Part shown: piece by piece, positions 16,894 to 27,714 of the stretch
Numbering within the stretch: position 1 is the stretch's first letter
How the letters are laid out: the number at the start of each line of letters is the position of its first letter
Assembly (NCBI GenBank): GCA_026410415.1
Contig: JAPMLR010000003.1
Coordinates: 248,001 to 312,000 of the forward strand
DNA from: Denitratimonas yunnanensis (SeqCode)
GTDB taxonomy: Bacteria > Pseudomonadota > Gammaproteobacteria > Xanthomonadales > Xanthomonadaceae
Length of the DNA: 64,000 nt
Reading direction: 5' to 3'
Notes under the pieces: generated by a model
The model's database searches: none
The model's input: the letters and a program-made list of their open reading frames with translations, nothing else
Told to the model about the DNA's origin: nothing
Position numbers and translations under genes: made by a program

Positions 16894-19137
16894 ATGTCCT
16901 CACTGCCTTGCCAGGATCTCTCGCCGTCTGAGCTGGACGAACTGCTCAGCGCGGTGCTGCCCGAGATCCCGGGCTACCGCGTGGTACGGCTGCTGGGCCG
17001 TGGCGGCATGTCGTACGTTTACCTCGGCATCGAGGAAGCGTTGGACCGCCAGGTGGCGATCAAGGTCATCTCGCCGCTCGCGCTGAACGACGAGGTCAGC
17101 AGGCATCGCTTCGAGAAAGAGGCGCGCACCATCGCCAAGCTGCAGCATCCGGGCATCGTGGCCATCCACGCGGTCGGCCGGATGGAATGGGGGCTGCTGT
17201 ATTACGTGATGCCGTACCTGTCCAACGGCCACATCGGCAAGCGTGACCTGCGCAGCGACCAGGCCCGTGTCATCGGCGTGTTGCGCGCCCTGCTGGGAGC
17301 GCTGGACTACGCCCATGCACAGGGCATCGTGCACCGCGACGTGAAGGCCGAAAACGTCCTGTTCGACCAGAACGACCGCCCGATGCTGACCGATTTCGGC
17401 ATCGCCACCAGCCGGCGCGATCGCAGCCGCATGACCGGCGCCGGCACTGCCATCGGCAGCTGGGGTTACATGGCGCCCGAGCAGGCCCGTGGTGAAGTCG
17501 TGGATGGGCGCGCCGATCTGTACAGCGTCGGCGTGCTTACTTTCGAAATGCTCACCGGCCGGTTGCCGTTCCATAATCAGGACACGGTGGCACTGGCATT
17601 GATGCATGCGATGGATCCGGTGCCGGCCTTGCCGCCGGACAAGGCGCACTGGCAGTCCTTCGTGCAACGCGCCATGGCCAAGACACCCGAGACGCGCTTC
17701 GCCGGCGCACGCGAGATGCTGGTGGCGCTGGACCGGATTGCCTTGACGCCGCGCCGTTCCGATTCGCCGCAAGGTGCTGCATCGGTGCGCTTTGCCGCCT
17801 GGATTCGTGCGCTGCCGTCTGCTGCCTGGCTGGCCGTGGCAGCGGTACTGGTCCTGATCACCGTGCTGGTGACCGGGTTGATGTACCGCAGGTCGTCGGG
17901 TGTTTCCGACGTGGTGGCGATGCCGGCGCAAGCACCAGTCGCGGTCGATGTCCTGCCTGCGCCCACGCGGGCATCCGGCTTGTCGGAGCCCGAGGTGGCG
18001 CCAGTGTCGCAAACGGTGGCCGCAGACGATGAGCCCGAATTGCCCGGGCTGTCGGAATTGCCTCCCGGCGAGGCCGCGTTGCTCACCGCGGGTGAACAGA
18101 TCCGTCGTCATCGCCTGACCCAGCCTGCAGGAGCGAGTGCGATGGATGCCCTGCTCGAGGCACATCGCCTGCTGGGACGCGATGCGCGTGTCACCGCCCA
18201 GGCCGAGCGCTGGCTTGGTGCCGTGCGCCCCTATCTGACGAAGGCGCTGCAACAACGCGATGATGCTGCGGCCAAGGCCATGTTGGCGCATGTGGAGCGG
18301 ATCGAAACCACGTTGACGCTGGGAGGCAACGCTGCACTGGACGCACTGCACGCCAGTGTGGTGGAGGCCGTGCGCAACGACTTGCGCACCGCATTGGGTA
18401 CCAACGATCTGGAGGGGCTGCGTGCTGCCCGTGCCCGTGCCGCTGCCCTCGATGTCGAGCCTGCCCGGCTGGAACCGGAGTATTCCCGGCAGGTGGTCAC
18501 GGCGAACATCGGAACCTCGCTTGAAGGCGCGGCGACGACCGTCATCGTGCGCATGCCGGAAGGCGATCAGCCCGGTTTGGCCGTCATGCCCGCACCAGTG
18601 ACGCAACAAGAGTACCGCGTCTTCGCCACGGCCACGGGACGTGCTGCCAGCCCCTGTCGCATCCGCACGACGGTCATGACGGTCAAGACGCGCAACTGGA
18701 AGGATCCGGGCTTTGCACAGGCTCCCGATCATCCGGTGGTCTGCATCAGTCCGGGCGATGCCCGGGCTTATGCGGTGTGGCTCGGTCAGCGCGATGGCGT
18801 GACGTACCGGATGCCAGGCACGGCCGAATGGCGTCTGGCGACCGGTGTTTCATCCGATGCCGCCTGTGGTGGCGCGGGGGTGCATTGCGAGGCCGAGGGA
18901 ACGCGCGCTGCAACCGCAGGCGGCAGGACGCCCGGCGGCGTGTATCCGGCGCTGGGCAACGTGCGTGAATGGCCTGGCGATTGCATCGATTGTCGCGCTC
19001 ATCCGGTGCTTGGCCTGGGCTGGCGCGACGGCAGTCCGTCGCGCCGTGGCGAAGAGGTGAATCCGGAGTTCGGTTACGACGATGTCGGATTCCGGCTGGT
19101 GCGCGAGGTGCCACGCGCGGCGGTCGAACAACGCTGA
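16894..19137 (+). CDS. Membrane Ser/Thr protein kinase fused to FGE-sulfatase (SUMF1-like) domain
   Basis: 747 residues. A Hanks-type kinase domain (about 27-285) has a glycine-rich loop LGRGGMSYVYLG, VAIKVI lysine, catalytic GIVHRDVKAENVLF, LTDFGIA and MAPEQARG, all intact. A single membrane helix follows (about 308-330, WLAVAAVLVLITVLVTG), then a Pro/Ala-rich linker, a helical segment (about 390-530) and a C-terminal formylglycine-generating-enzyme-like domain (about 545-740) with TQQEYRVFATATG, YRMPGTAEWRLA, GNVREW and DDVGFRLVRE. The kinase is cytoplasmic and the FGE domain probably periplasmic. FGE-fold domains in such fusions are often binding rather than enzymatic; I cannot tell which here. 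No type VI secretion genes are nearby. Confidence 0.9.
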   Translation: MSSLPCQDLSPSELDELLSAVLPEIPGYRVVRLLGRGGMSYVYLGIEEALDRQVAIKVISPLALNDEVSRHRFEKEARTIAKLQHPGIVAIHAVGRMEWGLLYYVMPYLSNGHIGKRDLRSDQARVIGVLRALLGALDYAHAQGIVHRDVKAENVLFDQNDRPMLTDFGIATSRRDRSRMTGAGTAIGSWGYMAPEQARGEVVDGRADLYSVGVLTFEMLTGRLPFHNQDTVALALMHAMDPVPALPPDKAHWQSFVQRAMAKTPETRFAGAREMLVALDRIALTPRRSDSPQGAASVRFAAWIRALPSAAWLAVAAVLVLITVLVTGLMYRRSSGVSDVVAMPAQAPVAVDVLPAPTRASGLSEPEVAPVSQTVAADDEPELPGLSELPPGEAALLTAGEQIRRHRLTQPAGASAMDALLEAHRLLGRDARVTAQAERWLGAVRPYLTKALQQRDDAAAKAMLAHVERIETTLTLGGNAALDALHASVVEAVRNDLRTALGTNDLEGLRAARARAAALDVEPARLEPEYSRQVVTANIGTSLEGAATTVIVRMPEGDQPGLAVMPAPVTQQEYRVFATATGRAASPCRIRTTVMTVKTRNWKDPGFAQAPDHPVVCISPGDARAYAVWLGQRDGVTYRMPGTAEWRLATGVSSDAACGGAGVHCEAEGTRAATAGGRTPGGVYPALGNVREWPGDCIDCRAHPVLGLGWRDGSPSRRGEEVNPEFGYDDVGFRLVREVPRAAVEQR

Positions 19138-19238
19138 CGTCCGTGCTGCGGGCGCTGGTGCGGCTGTACGGTCGGCGCAAGAGTCACATTGTCGGCTGCA
19201 TCCCGGTCACAGGCACATTCCTCGAGAGGAGATTGCCG

Positions 19239-20879
19239 ATGAAACCCATGGCTCGCATGCTTGCCGCCGCTCTCGCATTGTTCGCCGTGAACGCATACGC
19301 CCTCACCGATGCCGAGCTGTCGGGGCTGGTGGGCCAGCGTCTTGCCGGTGACCGCACCGGCGCCTGCATGGCGGTGGCCGTGATCGAGCAGGACGCCGTG
19401 GCCCGCGCCTTCCGCTGCGCCGATCCAAAGGACGCCGCGCGCATCGATGCGAACACCGCGTTCGAGATCGGCTCGGTCAGCAAGACCATGACCGCCGTGC
19501 TGCTGGCCGACCTGATCGGCCAAGGCAAGGCATCGCTGGATGAGCCGCTGTCCGCCTACCTGCCCGAAGGCACACCGCTGCCGGAATTCGAAGGCCAGCC
19601 GATCCTGCTGCGCCATGTCGTCACCCATACCAGCGGCCTGCCGGCGCTGCCATCGCGGCTGGGTGCGACCGACATGAACGACCCTTACGCCAACCTCACC
19701 GAAGCAGCGTTGCTGGCTTCGCTCGGCGATGTCACGCTGTCGGCCGCGCCGGGCAGCGCGTTCGAGTATTCCAACTTCGCCTCGATGGTGCTGTCGCTCG
19801 CGGTGGCTCGACGTGCCGGCAACGATCTGGAAACCCTGCTGAAGCAGCGCCTGTTCGCGCCGCTGGGCATGGATTCGGCCTACATCACCAATCCGCCGGA
19901 CGGCGTGCGTGCTGCCACCGGTCACACCCCGAATACGAAGCCGACGCCGGCCTGGACCTTCGCCACCGATCTGGCCGGCGTCGGCGGCGTGCGCGCCACG
20001 CTGGATGACATGGTGCGCTATGTGCAGGGCAATCTGGGCTTCATCGAATCGCCGGTTTCCGCCGCACTGGAATTGGCGCAGCAGCCGGTCAGCGAGCCGC
20101 CGCCGATGGCGATGAACTGGATGCTGGCGCAGGTCGGCAACCGTCGCGTGCATACGCATGAGGGCGGCACTGGTGGTTTTTCCGCCTTCGTCTCGGTGGA
20201 TCGCGAACTGCGGCGCGGCGTGGTGATCCTCTCCGATACCGCATGGCATTCGATCGGCAGTCTCGGCAGCCTTGGCCTGCATCTGGTCGATGCCGCGTTC
20301 CCGCTCGGCAAGCCGCGCAAACTGGCGCAACCGCCGCAGGAGCTGCTCGATGCGCTGGCCGGCGACTACCAGCTGCAGGGCGCGATGAAGATGACGCTGC
20401 GCCAGCGCGACGGCAGCCTGTTCGCTCAGGCCGCAGGCCAACCCGAGTTCGCGCTGGCGTTCGACGATGCCGGCGACTTCTTCCCGCTGGAACTGGACGC
20501 GCTGCTGACACCGCAGAAGAAGGCCAACGGGGAATACGGCTTCACCTGGACGCAGATGGGCGCGGTGCTCCCCGCCACGCGGATCAATGAGAAAGGTGAA
20601 TCCACGCCCGCGCCGGCGCTGTCGGACGAGCAACTGATTGCCTACGCCGGTGATTACCCGCTGATGCCGGGCTTCATGCTGACGGTACGAGCCCGCGATG
20701 GAAAGTTGCATGCACAGGCCACCGGACAGGGCGAGTTCCCGCTCGATGCCAGCGCGGCCGATACCTTCGATGCGGCGGCATACGGCATCGAAATCGTGTT
20801 CAAGCGCGATGCGGATGGCAAGGTGGTTTCACTTGATCTGCACCAAGGTGGGCAGGTGCTGTCGGGAACCCGCAACTGA
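19239..20879 (+). CDS. Exported class C beta-lactamase-like serine hydrolase
   Basis: 546 residues with a signal peptide (MLAAALALFAVNAYA, cleavage near residue 21), so periplasmic or secreted. The beta-lactamase/esterase domain (about 25-370) carries the nucleophile in GSVSKTM (SxxK), YSN (YxN) and the third motif as HEGGTGG in place of KTG. Two C-terminal lipocalin-like repeats of the DUF3471 type follow, each beginning with a GDY or GDYPL pattern. The ATG at 19239 has AGGAG (19227-19231) upstream; the frame is open earlier but overlaps the kinase gene. Such proteins are often peptidases or esterases, so activity on beta-lactams should not be assumed. Confidence 0.88.
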   Translation: MKPMARMLAAALALFAVNAYALTDAELSGLVGQRLAGDRTGACMAVAVIEQDAVARAFRCADPKDAARIDANTAFEIGSVSKTMTAVLLADLIGQGKASLDEPLSAYLPEGTPLPEFEGQPILLRHVVTHTSGLPALPSRLGATDMNDPYANLTEAALLASLGDVTLSAAPGSAFEYSNFASMVLSLAVARRAGNDLETLLKQRLFAPLGMDSAYITNPPDGVRAATGHTPNTKPTPAWTFATDLAGVGGVRATLDDMVRYVQGNLGFIESPVSAALELAQQPVSEPPPMAMNWMLAQVGNRRVHTHEGGTGGFSAFVSVDRELRRGVVILSDTAWHSIGSLGSLGLHLVDAAFPLGKPRKLAQPPQELLDALAGDYQLQGAMKMTLRQRDGSLFAQAAGQPEFALAFDDAGDFFPLELDALLTPQKKANGEYGFTWTQMGAVLPATRINEKGESTPAPALSDEQLIAYAGDYPLMPGFMLTVRARDGKLHAQATGQGEFPLDASAADTFDAAAYGIEIVFKRDADGKVVSLDLHQGGQVLSGTRN

Positions 20880-21254
20880 CGAGGGAAGCGAGCCGATGGG
20901 TTGCATGCCGGTACGCTGGATCGATCGGTTTTGGTTTGCGCTGGATGCAGCGATGGGGGTGGGTTGCGTATCCGCTGTGCGTCCTGATGTCGGCAGGTCC
21001 GAGGTTCTCGGCTCGCCGGACTGTGCTGCACAGGCAGAGGAAGCGCCGGGCGCGGCAGGGACAGGATGCGGGTGCGCTCATTGCGAAAGCCGTCTCCAGG
21101 AGCGATGAGTTCGTGAGGGATGCGCAACAGATCGTCGAAAAATGACATTGTGAGTCAGGACACGGCACAACATGCACAAAGGCACATGATTCGGACACAA
21201 AAGTATGCACTCGAGGACGGGCGCCCATGGAAATGGACCTATACACTCGCCGGC
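20880..21254. other. 375-bp gap without a recognised gene
   Basis: Between the beta-lactamase-like gene and the TPR-GGDEF gene. Short frames exist on both strands, but none shows a recognisable domain or a convincing ribosome site. An AT-richer stretch near 21140-21215 probably holds the promoter of the downstream gene. Confidence 0.5.
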
Positions 21255-23051
21255 ATGCAATCCGTCCTGCCGAGCCTCTGGTTGTGGATCCTGTTGCTGG
21301 TGCCGCTCGTTGCGTCAGCGCAGGACGACTGCGCCCGGCTCCTGGAAGAGGCGGTGGAAGTGACGCGCATGCGCGACAGCGATGCTTCTGCCGGGCTGGC
21401 GCGCGGGGAGGCGCTGCTGGAGGAACTGCGCACCGCAGAGTCGCCCTGTGCCGAGGGCGAGGCCATGCTGCGGGCCGCTGTCGGCGCCAATCTGCACATC
21501 CTCGGCCGCATCGAGGAGGCCGTGCAGTACTACCGCGAGGCGCAGCAGGTCCTGCCCCGGGATGCCGCTTCGGACCAATTTGCCACCGTGTATCGCGGTG
21601 CCGGCGTCGCACTGGGGGAGGCCGAACAGTTCGATGCGGCACTGGAAAGCTACTTGGCGGCGCTTGGTGCCAGCCGCGCGGCTGGGGATCGACTGGAGGC
21701 TGGCAAGACCGCCGGCAACATCGGCAACCTGTACAGCACGCTGGGCGATCTGGAGCAATCGCGACGATTCCACCTCGAGGCTCTGGAGGATTTCGAGGCG
21801 GCCCGCTTCCAGCCCGGCGTGGCCGGCACGCTGATCAACCTTGGTGCGCTGGCGGCCAAGGTGGCGACCACTGCCGACGAGGCCGGCGACGAAGTGCTCG
21901 CCCGTCGCGAGGCGCAACAGCAGCGCGACTACAACGAACGGGCGTTGGCGCTGTTCACGGAACTGGGCAACGATCGCGGTGTGGCCTATGCTTCGGCCAA
22001 TATCGGCATGGCGCTGCAGCGCCTGGGCCAGCCGGAGCATGCATTGGAACACCATCTGCGTGCGCTGGAACTGCGCAGGCGGGTTGGCGACGCCATCGGT
22101 GAGCTGCTCTCCAAAACCACCCTCGCATCGACGCTGACGGCGCTTGGTCGCCATGACGAGGCGCAGCAGATGCTGGATTCGGCCCGCGCGGCGTTGCCGG
22201 AAGGAAAACTGGGGCTGGCGCTGGACGTGGCACGGGAACAGGCCGTTCTGGACGAGGCCCGGGGCGATCTGGCTGGCGCCCTGCAGGCGCAGCGCGAGAT
22301 CAACCGCTTGCAATGGGCGCTGGCGGCCGAAGCACATAGTGCCCAGGTGGAAAAGCTGCAAAGCCGGTTCCGCTTCGACCAGCAGGCGAGGGAGATCGAT
22401 CTGTTGCGCAGCGAGGCCGAGATCAACGCCCTGCAGCTCGATCGTCAGCGCATGCTGGTGCGAGTGGGCCTGCTGGTGGCGATGTTGCTGGGGCTGGTGG
22501 TGGTGTTGCTCTACAGCCGCCTGCGCATGGGACGCACTGCGGCACGCGAGTTGGAGCAGATGGCGCGCACCGATCCACTGACCGGTCTGGTCAATCGCCG
22601 CAGCATGGGTGAGCGCATTCAGGCGGAAATCCTGCGCGCCCGGCGCTCGGGCAGGGCCTTCTCGCTGCTGATGATCGATGTCGACGGTTTCAAGTCGATC
22701 AACGACAAGCATGGGCACGATCGCGGCGACCAGATTCTGGTCCGGGTCGCCGGAGACCTGCGCAGCGGCTTGCGTGGTCAGGATCTGCTGGCCCGTTGGG
22801 GTGGCGAGGAGTTTCTCGCCCTGTTGCCGGAAACGACCGCGGAAGGTGCGGCCGCAGTTGCCGAGCGGCTGCGGCTGCGGGTCGGTGGATCGGCCGAGAC
22901 GGACAGCGATGCCGGACCGCCGGTCACGGTCACGCTGGGCGTTGCCGCCTGGCGCCCGGAGATGGATGTGGAAACCTGCGTGAAGGCCGCCGACCAAGCC
23001 ATGTATACCGGCAAGCGCCAAGGCGGCAACCGCGTCATGATGCTGGACTGA
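21255..23051 (+). CDS. TPR-repeat diguanylate cyclase (GGDEF)
   Basis: Makes the second messenger c-di-GMP. 598 residues from the ATG at 21255, chosen because it starts a clean signal peptide ([16 protein letters not shown]). A longer in-frame start at 21120 would bury this in a 45-residue polar tail. A periplasmic array of TPR-like helices (about 30-380) is followed by a coiled segment, one membrane helix (about 398-418, [14 protein letters not shown]) and a cytoplasmic GGDEF domain (about 430-598). The active site is GGEEF, with an RxxD inhibitory site five residues before it ([14 protein letters not shown]). No cognate phosphodiesterase is in the window. Confidence 0.9.
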   Translation: MQSVLPSLWLWILLLVPLVASAQDDCARLLEEAVEVTRMRDSDASAGLARGEALLEELRTAESPCAEGEAMLRAAVGANLHILGRIEEAVQYYREAQQVLPRDAASDQFATVYRGAGVALGEAEQFDAALESYLAALGASRAAGDRLEAGKTAGNIGNLYSTLGDLEQSRRFHLEALEDFEAARFQPGVAGTLINLGALAAKVATTADEAGDEVLARREAQQQRDYNERALALFTELGNDRGVAYASANIGMALQRLGQPEHALEHHLRALELRRRVGDAIGELLSKTTLASTLTALGRHDEAQQMLDSARAALPEGKLGLALDVAREQAVLDEARGDLAGALQAQREINRLQWALAAEAHSAQVEKLQSRFRFDQQAREIDLLRSEAEINALQLDRQRMLVRVGLLVAMLLGLVVVLLYSRLRMGRTAARELEQMARTDPLTGLVNRRSMGERIQAEILRARRSGRAFSLLMIDVDGFKSINDKHGHDRGDQILVRVAGDLRSGLRGQDLLARWGGEEFLALLPETTAEGAAAVAERLRLRVGGSAETDSDAGPPVTVTLGVAAWRPEMDVETCVKAADQAMYTGKRQGGNRVMMLD

Positions 23052-23235
23052 GCCGTGCCCCTCCTCGCGGCACGCGGGAGGGCAGGGCAACCGCATTCAT
23101 TGGCTTGTACCGGATGCAATCGCGTCGCGAGACGCGTGGTCTGTCTGTCCGTCGCTGCCCATGATCCGCGTGCGTGCGATCGGTTGCAGCCCGGCACGAT
23201 GCGATAATCGGCGGATCGTTTTTCCGGAGGCCACC

Positions 23236-24909
<1,674 letters not shown>

Positions 24910-24953
24910 GTTGCTCGACGCGGATCCGTGGCCAGTCGAATTGGGGAGAGGCT

Positions 24954-25099
24954 GTGGCTGTTCCGGATTTTCAACGCTGGCTGTTGCCGTTGCTCAAGCG
25001 ATTGGGCGATGGGGAAATACACCGCAGTCCGAGCTGCATGAGCAGCTCGCCAGCGATCCGGCGCTGCCCGATGTGGACAGACGGGACAGGCTGCAGTGA
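24954..25099 (+). pseudogene. Frameshifted fragment of an Mrr-type restriction protein N-terminal domain
   Basis: From a GTG at 24954, preceded by GGGGAGAG, the frame reads MAVPDFQRWLLPLLKRLGDG then EIHR. This resembles the start of Mrr-type restriction proteins, whose N-terminal winged helix opens in the same way. After about base 25022 the homologous reading continues in another frame (SELHEQLASDPALPDVDRRD, then RLQ and a stop at 25097-25099), which requires one lost base or two gained. No nuclease domain follows. It looks like a decayed remnant. The family match is from memory of the consensus, so moderate confidence. Confidence 0.55.
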
Positions 25100-25283
25100 C
25101 TGTTTCGATCCGGACTGACGGCCCGCCGCGCCATGGGTGGGTGGCTGCCGACACTGTGCGGCCCGGTCTGAAATGCGCATTTCGCTCGAGGCATGCCGCC
25201 GGTTGTATCCGAATGAGCCGGTCCGCTGCCGTTTGACGCCTTCCAGCAGAGGGACGGATGCCGTCTCTGCCGGATTCCGCGCT

Positions 25284-25288
25284 GGAGG
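25284..25288 (+). promoter_or_regulatory. Ribosome binding site deciding the RCC1 gene start
   Basis: GGAGG lies 7 nt before the ATG at 25296. It supports that start over the in-frame ATG at 25137, which has no such site and would bury the signal peptide. Confidence 0.7.
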
Positions 25289-25295
25289 TTGCGAA

Positions 25296-27548
25296 ATGTG
25301 TACGCATTCGTCGTTTCGATCCGCCCTGATCCGCATCGGTTGTCTGGCGTGGTGTGGCCTGTTGGCGCTGCCAGTGGGTGCGGGCCTGTTGCCGTTATCC
25401 GATGTCGTGCAGGTATCGGCCGGGCTGGCGCACAGCTGCGCGGTGACCGGAAACGGTGCGGTGCGCTGCTGGGGCAGCAACGAATACGGGCAGCTGGGTG
25501 ATGGTGGCAGCACGGACCGGAACACGCCGGTGCAGGTGTCGGGGCTGGATTCGGGAGTGCAGCAGGTTGGTGTCGGACGTGACCACAGTTGTGCCCTGAC
25601 CGGCAGCGGCGCGGTGTTGTGCTGGGGGCGCAACGAATTCGGGCAACTCGGCGATGGAACCACAACGCAACGGTTGCTGCCAGTACCGGTGTCGGGCCTG
25701 TCCGGTGGGGTGCAGGCGATCGGCGTGGGAGGCAGCTTCAGTTGTGCGCTGAACGCTTCGGGGGCGGTGTTGTGCTGGGGGGGCAACACGTTCGGATCGC
25801 TCGGCGATGGCAGTACCAGCCAGCGTTCCGTTCCCGGCCTGGTTTCCGGCTTGAGTACCGGCGTGGCCGCGATCAGTACGGGCAATGCCCATGCCTGCGC
25901 CATCGTCGCGACATCCGGGGCCCTGCGTTGCTGGGGTTACAACGCGGGAGGGCAGCTCGGCAATGGCAGTACGGAGAGCCAGGTGGTTCCGGCGACTGTT
26001 TCGGGGTTGGGTGGCGGAGTGGCGACGGTCGCAGCCGGTGTGTTGCATACCTGCGCGACGCTCGCTGCCACCGGCGCGGCCCGGTGTTGGGGCAACAATT
26101 TTCGCGGTCAGCTGGGCGATGGCAGCTTTGTCAATCGCACGCTGCCGGTGGATGTCTCGGGGCTTTCCGGCAATGTGGTCCGGCTGGGTATCGGCCATTA
26201 CCACAGCTGCGCGCAGCTGACGGACGGCACGGTGCGGTGCTGGGGCGACAACTACCACGGCCAGCTTGGCATCGGGGCCGGAAGCCATGGACAACCGACG
26301 TCGGCAGCCTTGCCCGGGCTGGACGGAATCGTGAGCCTCGCGGCAGGACATCACCATGCTTGTGCCGTCGCCAGCGATGGCATGGCGCGGTGCTGGGGGG
26401 CAAACAACCGAGGACAGATCGGCATGGGCGAAACGGCGCTGCCAGGCTATGGCCGCATGCCGACCGATGTGCTGGGGCTGACGAGTGGGGTGGTGGCACT
26501 GACGTCTGGCTCCGAGCACAGTTGTGCGCTCACCGTGGGCGGTGCAGTCAAGTGCTGGGGGAGGAATCTCCACGGCCAACTGGGTGATGGCAGCAGGGTG
26601 CGGCGGTTTTCTCCGGCGACGGTGACCAGCCTGCCCGGCGCGGTTCAGATGCTTGCTGCCGGGGTGGACCATACCTGTGCGCTGGTCGCTGGAGCGGTGC
26701 GCTGCTGGGGCAGCAACCAGTATCGGCAGCTGGGCGCTCCCGGCGACCTTGGGCCACATCCGCCAGTGGGCGTGAACCTGCCCGGCAGCACCACGATGAT
26801 CAGTGCAGGGGATCGGCATACCTGTGCGCTCAACAGCGCGGGGCGGGTCAGTTGCTGGGGCATGGTTCCGTTTGTCGGTTCCGGCGGGGTGCCAGGCACG
26901 CTGGCCGACCTGGTCAGCGGTATCGTGTCGATCGCTGCCGGCGGTGATCATAATTGTGCGCTGACCCATACCGGGGTGGTGCGCTGTTGGGGCAGCAACG
27001 GTTCCGGTCAGTTCGGCTATCACGGTGACGACAGTCCGTACCAGACGGTGCCGGTCAGCGGGCTTTCACCCGGAGTGCAGGCACTCAGCGCAGGCGCCGA
27101 GCACACGTGCATGCGCAGCACGACGGGACGGATCGAATGCTGGGGACGAAGCAACTACGGACAGGGTGGCGATCCCGGTCCGGTGGGGTATGCGGGCCTG
27201 GGGAGCGGTGTGCAGTCGGTCAGCGCCGGTGGATTCCATAACTGCGTCGTGATCGACGGCACGGCCAGATGCTGGGGCAACAACGCGCTGGGTCAACTGG
27301 GCGATGGCACCATGGTCAACGCATATGTGCCGGTGGACGTGATCGGCCTTGGTGGAGGGGTGCAGGCTGTCGTCAGCGGGAACACCCACAGTTGCGCCCT
27401 GACCAGCGCTGGCGGGGTGCAGTGCTGGGGCGACAATTACCATGGGCAGCTGGGCGATGGCAGTTTCCCCGGTGTGCCGCTGCCGCAGGTGGTGAAAGTG
27501 GATCTGGCGTTCTTCCGCAGCGGGTTCGAGGCCGGGGAGGGCGAGTAG
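25296..27548 (+). CDS. Secreted RCC1-repeat protein, 14 repeats, with C-terminal GFE tail
   Basis: 750 residues. The signal peptide (about 1-28, IGCLAWCGLLALPVGAG) is followed by 14 tandem repeats of about 50 residues that fill almost the whole protein. Each carries an H-x-C-[AMV] strand and a later CWG-x-N-x-x-G-Q-L-G strand, so each repeat has two cysteines. Fourteen RCC1 blades would make two seven-bladed propellers, and the cysteine pairs are probably disulfides in an extracellular protein. The last residues are FFRSGFEAGEGE, a tail shared in form with the M28 and M36 peptidases in this window. RCC1 propellers bind partners rather than catalyse; ligand unknown. Confidence 0.85.
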   Translation: MCTHSSFRSALIRIGCLAWCGLLALPVGAGLLPLSDVVQVSAGLAHSCAVTGNGAVRCWGSNEYGQLGDGGSTDRNTPVQVSGLDSGVQQVGVGRDHSCALTGSGAVLCWGRNEFGQLGDGTTTQRLLPVPVSGLSGGVQAIGVGGSFSCALNASGAVLCWGGNTFGSLGDGSTSQRSVPGLVSGLSTGVAAISTGNAHACAIVATSGALRCWGYNAGGQLGNGSTESQVVPATVSGLGGGVATVAAGVLHTCATLAATGAARCWGNNFRGQLGDGSFVNRTLPVDVSGLSGNVVRLGIGHYHSCAQLTDGTVRCWGDNYHGQLGIGAGSHGQPTSAALPGLDGIVSLAAGHHHACAVASDGMARCWGANNRGQIGMGETALPGYGRMPTDVLGLTSGVVALTSGSEHSCALTVGGAVKCWGRNLHGQLGDGSRVRRFSPATVTSLPGAVQMLAAGVDHTCALVAGAVRCWGSNQYRQLGAPGDLGPHPPVGVNLPGSTTMISAGDRHTCALNSAGRVSCWGMVPFVGSGGVPGTLADLVSGIVSIAAGGDHNCALTHTGVVRCWGSNGSGQFGYHGDDSPYQTVPVSGLSPGVQALSAGAEHTCMRSTTGRIECWGRSNYGQGGDPGPVGYAGLGSGVQSVSAGGFHNCVVIDGTARCWGNNALGQLGDGTMVNAYVPVDVIGLGGGVQAVVSGNTHSCALTSAGGVQCWGDNYHGQLGDGSFPGVPLPQVVKVDLAFFRSGFEAGEGE
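27514..27531 (+). other. C-terminal F-x-x-G-F-E tail of RCC1 protein
   Basis: Encodes FRSGFE, followed by AGEGE and the stop. One of three such tails on exported proteins here; see the finding on this tail. Confidence 0.55.
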
Positions 27549-27714
27549 TGGGACAAGCCGCGGCTGTGTCGATACGTCTGCAGCACAGGTGTCCGATGAG
27601 TGTCCGGCGTCTCGGCGCCGGTTGTTGTCCGTGACATGGCATTCGGCGGAATCCTGGTCCGGACCAGCCGCTGGCACGCATGTGCAGTGCCTTGATCCGC
27701 CAGCCCGACTGCCA

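Larger units (their letters stand above)
24910..25295. other. 386-bp gap holding a broken Mrr-N fragment
   Basis: Between hutU and the RCC1 gene. The first half holds the pseudogene fragment listed separately (24954-25099). The second half (25100-25280) has no recognisable content except the ribosome site of the RCC1 gene. Confidence 0.5.

Noticed and set aside
16894..19137. Type VI secretion regulatory kinase
   Set aside because: No Tss or Tag genes occur in the window, and kinase-FGE fusions also occur without such systems.
19239..20879. Antibiotic-resistance beta-lactamase
   Set aside because: The serine hydrolase has lipocalin-like C-terminal repeats and HEGGTGG in place of KTG, typical of the broad peptidase/esterase group.
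20936..21145. 69-residue plus-strand frame between the hydrolase and the GGDEF gene
   Set aside because: Basic, no recognisable domain and no ribosome site; likely chance.
25430..27470. Possible CRISPR or satellite DNA because of regularly spaced repeats
   Set aside because: The spacing is about 150 bp and the repeats are protein-level RCC1 blades in one long reading frame.
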